Positions 5,770-7,121 of a stretch of 7,121 nucleotides of DNA are shown one piece after another. Every line of letters starts with the position of its first letter. Within the stretch, counting starts at the first letter, position 1. The notes beneath the pieces are model-generated. The model was not told the DNA's origin and did not search any database. It was given only the letters and a program-made list of their open reading frames with translations. The stretch covers positions 1 through 7,121 of the forward strand of contig JBAYBO010000050.1 in the NCBI GenBank assembly GCA_041669225.1, read 5' to 3'. A program made the translations under genes and the position numbers. This DNA is from UBA1424 sp041669225. Its GTDB lineage: Bacteria > Bacillota_I > Bacilli_A > RFN20 > CAG-826.

Positions 5770-6968
5770 ACAAGTTCAAGACACGAGTCGATAGTTTTTA
5801 AAAACCTAAGAAGACTACTTTTATGATGTCCATAAATAATCAGATGATGATTTCCTAATGGTTTATTTAGAATCTTATTTAGTCCGTTTTCCAACTTAAT
5901 GACAATTTGGGTTCGGCACAAATCATCACGACTTAAGTTAGCAATTATTTCGCCTTCTTCAATCAACGCTTTTTTAAGGTTTGAAGATAGACGGAATATA
6001 GTGCATGGTCCGAGTTTCATTTCACCGCGAATCCCGATGCCAAGATCTGATTCAAAGTGAGTTAAAAAAGTGTGCTTTTGGCACATCGAAAATGGTACTG
6101 TACAATGGGCGAAAGTTATCGTCTTAGCAACCTCATCAATACTGCTGGGATTGGCCTGAAAAGAATCTTCGTTTAACAGTTTCTTTACTAAATGCATACC
6201 GGCAAGAATTGGCAGGTCTCCTTCGCATCCCGCGCTGATTCCTTCATCATTTATGAGGGCAAGAGCGAGACATGCCGTATTACGATAAAGACCTAAGAGA
6301 TCAAAGCAACGAATGCTAAAACCTTGTAAATCATGCTTTATAATTAGTCTTTTAATCGCCCCATAAATATTTAGAGCACCTTCCAAATAGTCCGTATTTG
6401 CGATGATTTTTCGAATATTTTCGATTTTTGTGCTGTTATCATAACTATTTTTATCAATTTCCGAAGTGAATTCCCCATAACTGATGTCGATAAATGCCAT
6501 TTGATATTTTGCTCTCGCGTACTCACGGTTAATGTTCGAGGCGATGAGCCAATCCGATGGCTTACCAATTACGCCGAGGCGAAAAAATGATGTATCCTTT
6601 TTGTTTTGAACATCAATGATTGCCATGAGAGATTTTGAGACTTGTTCAATGCTTCCGTGGATGATTTGATAAGCTAAATTTTGATTATCTAAATAGGCTC
6701 CGATTTCTAGCGCCGCTGGAAGTGAATTGCGGTACGCGGTAGTTAGTAAATAAAAGGGTGGAGAATACTTTGCAAAAGAATCTAAAAAGGCTTCTTCAGT
6801 GCCGCCTGTTTCAATGAAAAATAGATTGATTGATGACTCTTGATTGACAAGCAAATCGACGCCGATCTTAGTACTTAGTTGGTCTAAATAATTTGTTTGT
6901 TCTCTATTTAAAATATCTTTATCGGAAGTGATGGTTGAACGAAGTGGTATGACATTAATTCTTTTCAT
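5766..6968 (-). CDS. L-fucose/L-arabinose isomerase-fold protein (COG2407-like), substrate unknown
   Basis: The 400-residue product resembles the family of metal-dependent aldose-ketose isomerases related to L-fucose isomerase. The first ~150 residues form an alpha/beta half with alternating hydrophobic strands and helices. The most telling part is C-terminal: ACLALALINDEG (232-243), GCEGDLPILAGM (247-258), FQANPSSID (270-278), AHCTVPF (287-293) and GNHHLIIYGHH (372-382). E249 in CEGD probably matches the metal ligand E337 of E. coli FucI, and N273 stands near the place of D361, so metal binding may differ. The histidine-rich GNHH segment fits the active site. No sugar kinase, aldolase, transporter or regulator is nearby, so the substrate cannot be inferred. 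The ATG at 6968 has no Shine-Dalgarno and a TATAAT ends 6 nt before it. The stop is TGA, with a TAA two codons later. It lies between a 5S rRNA and asp23, where B. subtilis has rpmB, so it may have been inserted. Confidence 0.75.
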   Translation of the reverse strand: MKRINVIPLRSTITSDKDILNREQTNYLDQLSTKIGVDLLVNQESSINLFFIETGGTEEAFLDSFAKYSPPFYLLTTAYRNSLPAALEIGAYLDNQNLAYQIIHGSIEQVSKSLMAIIDVQNKKDTSFFRLGVIGKPSDWLIASNINREYARAKYQMAFIDISYGEFTSEIDKNSYDNSTKIENIRKIIANTDYLEGALNIYGAIKRLIIKHDLQGFSIRCFDLLGLYRNTACLALALINDEGISAGCEGDLPILAGMHLVKKLLNEDSFQANPSSIDEVAKTITFAHCTVPFSMCQKHTFLTHFESDLGIGIRGEMKLGPCTIFRLSSNLKKALIEEGEIIANLSRDDLCRTQIVIKLENGLNKILNKPLGNHHLIIYGHHKSSLLRFLKTIDSCLELV

Positions 6969-6970
6969 AG

Positions 6971-6985
6971 TCTTATTATATAAGA
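6971..6985 (-). promoter_or_regulatory. Small dyad over the -10 of the isomerase-like gene
   Basis: The minus strand reads TCTTAT, ATA, ATAAGA, perfect 6-bp arms around 3 nt, covering the TATAAT box. It is placed like an operator but is short and AT-rich, so chance is quite possible. Confidence 0.3.
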
Positions 6986-7003
6986 AATACAGGTTCTTAA
7001 AAA
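6975..7003 (-). promoter_or_regulatory. Promoter of the isomerase-like gene, predicted leaderless
   Basis: On the minus strand a perfect -10 TATAAT (6980-6975) is followed by AAGACT and then the ATG at 6968, placing the usual +1 on the A of the start codon. The -35 region 17 nt upstream is TTTTTA, weak, and comes from the T-tract after the 5S gene. Confidence 0.55.
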
Positions 7004-7010
7004 GAAAAAG
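6999..7010 (-). terminator. T-tract after 5S rRNA, possible terminator
   Basis: The minus strand reads CTTTTTCTTTTT right at the 5S 3' end. There is no separate GC-rich hairpin; only the closing helix of 5S itself precedes the T-tract. It may serve as a terminator or processing boundary. Confidence 0.3.
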
Positions 7011-7121
7011 CCCGGCGGCTCGCTATTCTTCCCGGAAAACCGGATACCTTCGCCACTACGGTGCTTAACTTCTGTGTTCGGGATGGGAACAGGTGTGTCC
7101 ACCGCGCCATCGCCACCAGAC
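7010..7121 (-). rRNA. rrf: 5S ribosomal RNA
   Basis: The reverse complement has the conserved 5S blocks CCCATCCCGAACACAGAAG and GTTAAGCACC, followed by the GGTATCCGG region. The first ten bases (7121-7112) pair with the last ten (GCCGCCGGGC, ending at 7010), including G-U pairs, to form the closing helix I. This sets the length at about 112 nt, slightly shorter than the 116 nt of B. subtilis. The 5' end coincides with the window edge, so one or a few bases may lie outside. The 16S and 23S genes of the same operon would be expected to the right. Confidence 0.95.

Noticed and set aside
1561..6968. Mycoplasma-type code with TGA as tryptophan
   Set aside because: Tryptophans in recG and the isomerase-like gene are TGG, and no long reading frame contains TGA. 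Recoding is not needed to explain anything here.
1..7121. CRISPR array, insertion sequence, tRNA, phage or defence genes
   Set aside because: No regularly spaced repeats, transposase or terminal repeats, tRNA-like folds or defence-type domains were seen; the window is densely filled with core genes.

Overview
The window looks like core chromosome of a low-to-moderate G+C member of the Bacillota. The gene string read leftwards on the minus strand is Asp23/Gls24-family protein, fakA, recG, plsX, rnc. This is a shortened form of the Bacillus subtilis order yloU-yloV-sdaAB-sdaAA-recG-fapR-plsX-fabD-fabG-acpP-rnc. Loss of the serine dehydratase, fapR and fab/acpP genes from this order points to a reduced-genome lineage of Bacilli, such as relatives of Acholeplasmatales, Izemoplasmatales, RF39 or Erysipelotrichia. 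That placement is an inference. The genetic code looks standard: the two tryptophans I see are TGG, and no long frame is broken by TGA.

Layout, in the direction of transcription (right to left, everything on the minus strand). A 5S rRNA (7121-7010), presumably the end of an rRNA operon beyond the right edge, is followed after 41 nt by an L-fucose/L-arabinose-isomerase-fold protein (6968-5766). A 100 to 115 nt gap then holds two tandem sigma-A-type promoters and a 19-bp palindrome, and leads into the Asp23/Gls24 gene (5650-5291) and fakA (5276-3624). An intrinsic terminator separates fakA from recG (3558-1561), which has its own strong promoter. plsX (1491-502) follows with a strong Shine-Dalgarno sequence. 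rnc (from 518) starts inside the end of plsX and runs off the left edge, so its double-stranded-RNA-binding domain is not seen. No stretch above 300 nt lacks a gene.

Functionally, fakA and plsX both handle acyl-phosphate. FakA, with a FakB fatty-acid carrier not in this window, phosphorylates exogenous fatty acids, and PlsX interconverts acyl-phosphate and acyl-ACP. Because the fab genes normally next to plsX are missing here, the window suggests membrane lipid supply that leans on scavenged fatty acids. recG (replication-fork and recombination helicase) and rnc (RNase III) are housekeeping genes that share the cluster.

Most worth a second look: (1) two genes, recG and the isomerase-like gene, whose -10 box lies exactly 6 nt before the ATG, predicting leaderless mRNAs; (2) a 13-nt exact inverted repeat that brackets plsX and covers the first codons of rnc, with a pseudoknot-capable element at its upstream copy; (3) an RNase III in which two of the six conserved acidic active-site positions appear to be amides; (4) a perfect palindrome at the predicted transcription start of the asp23-fakA operon.
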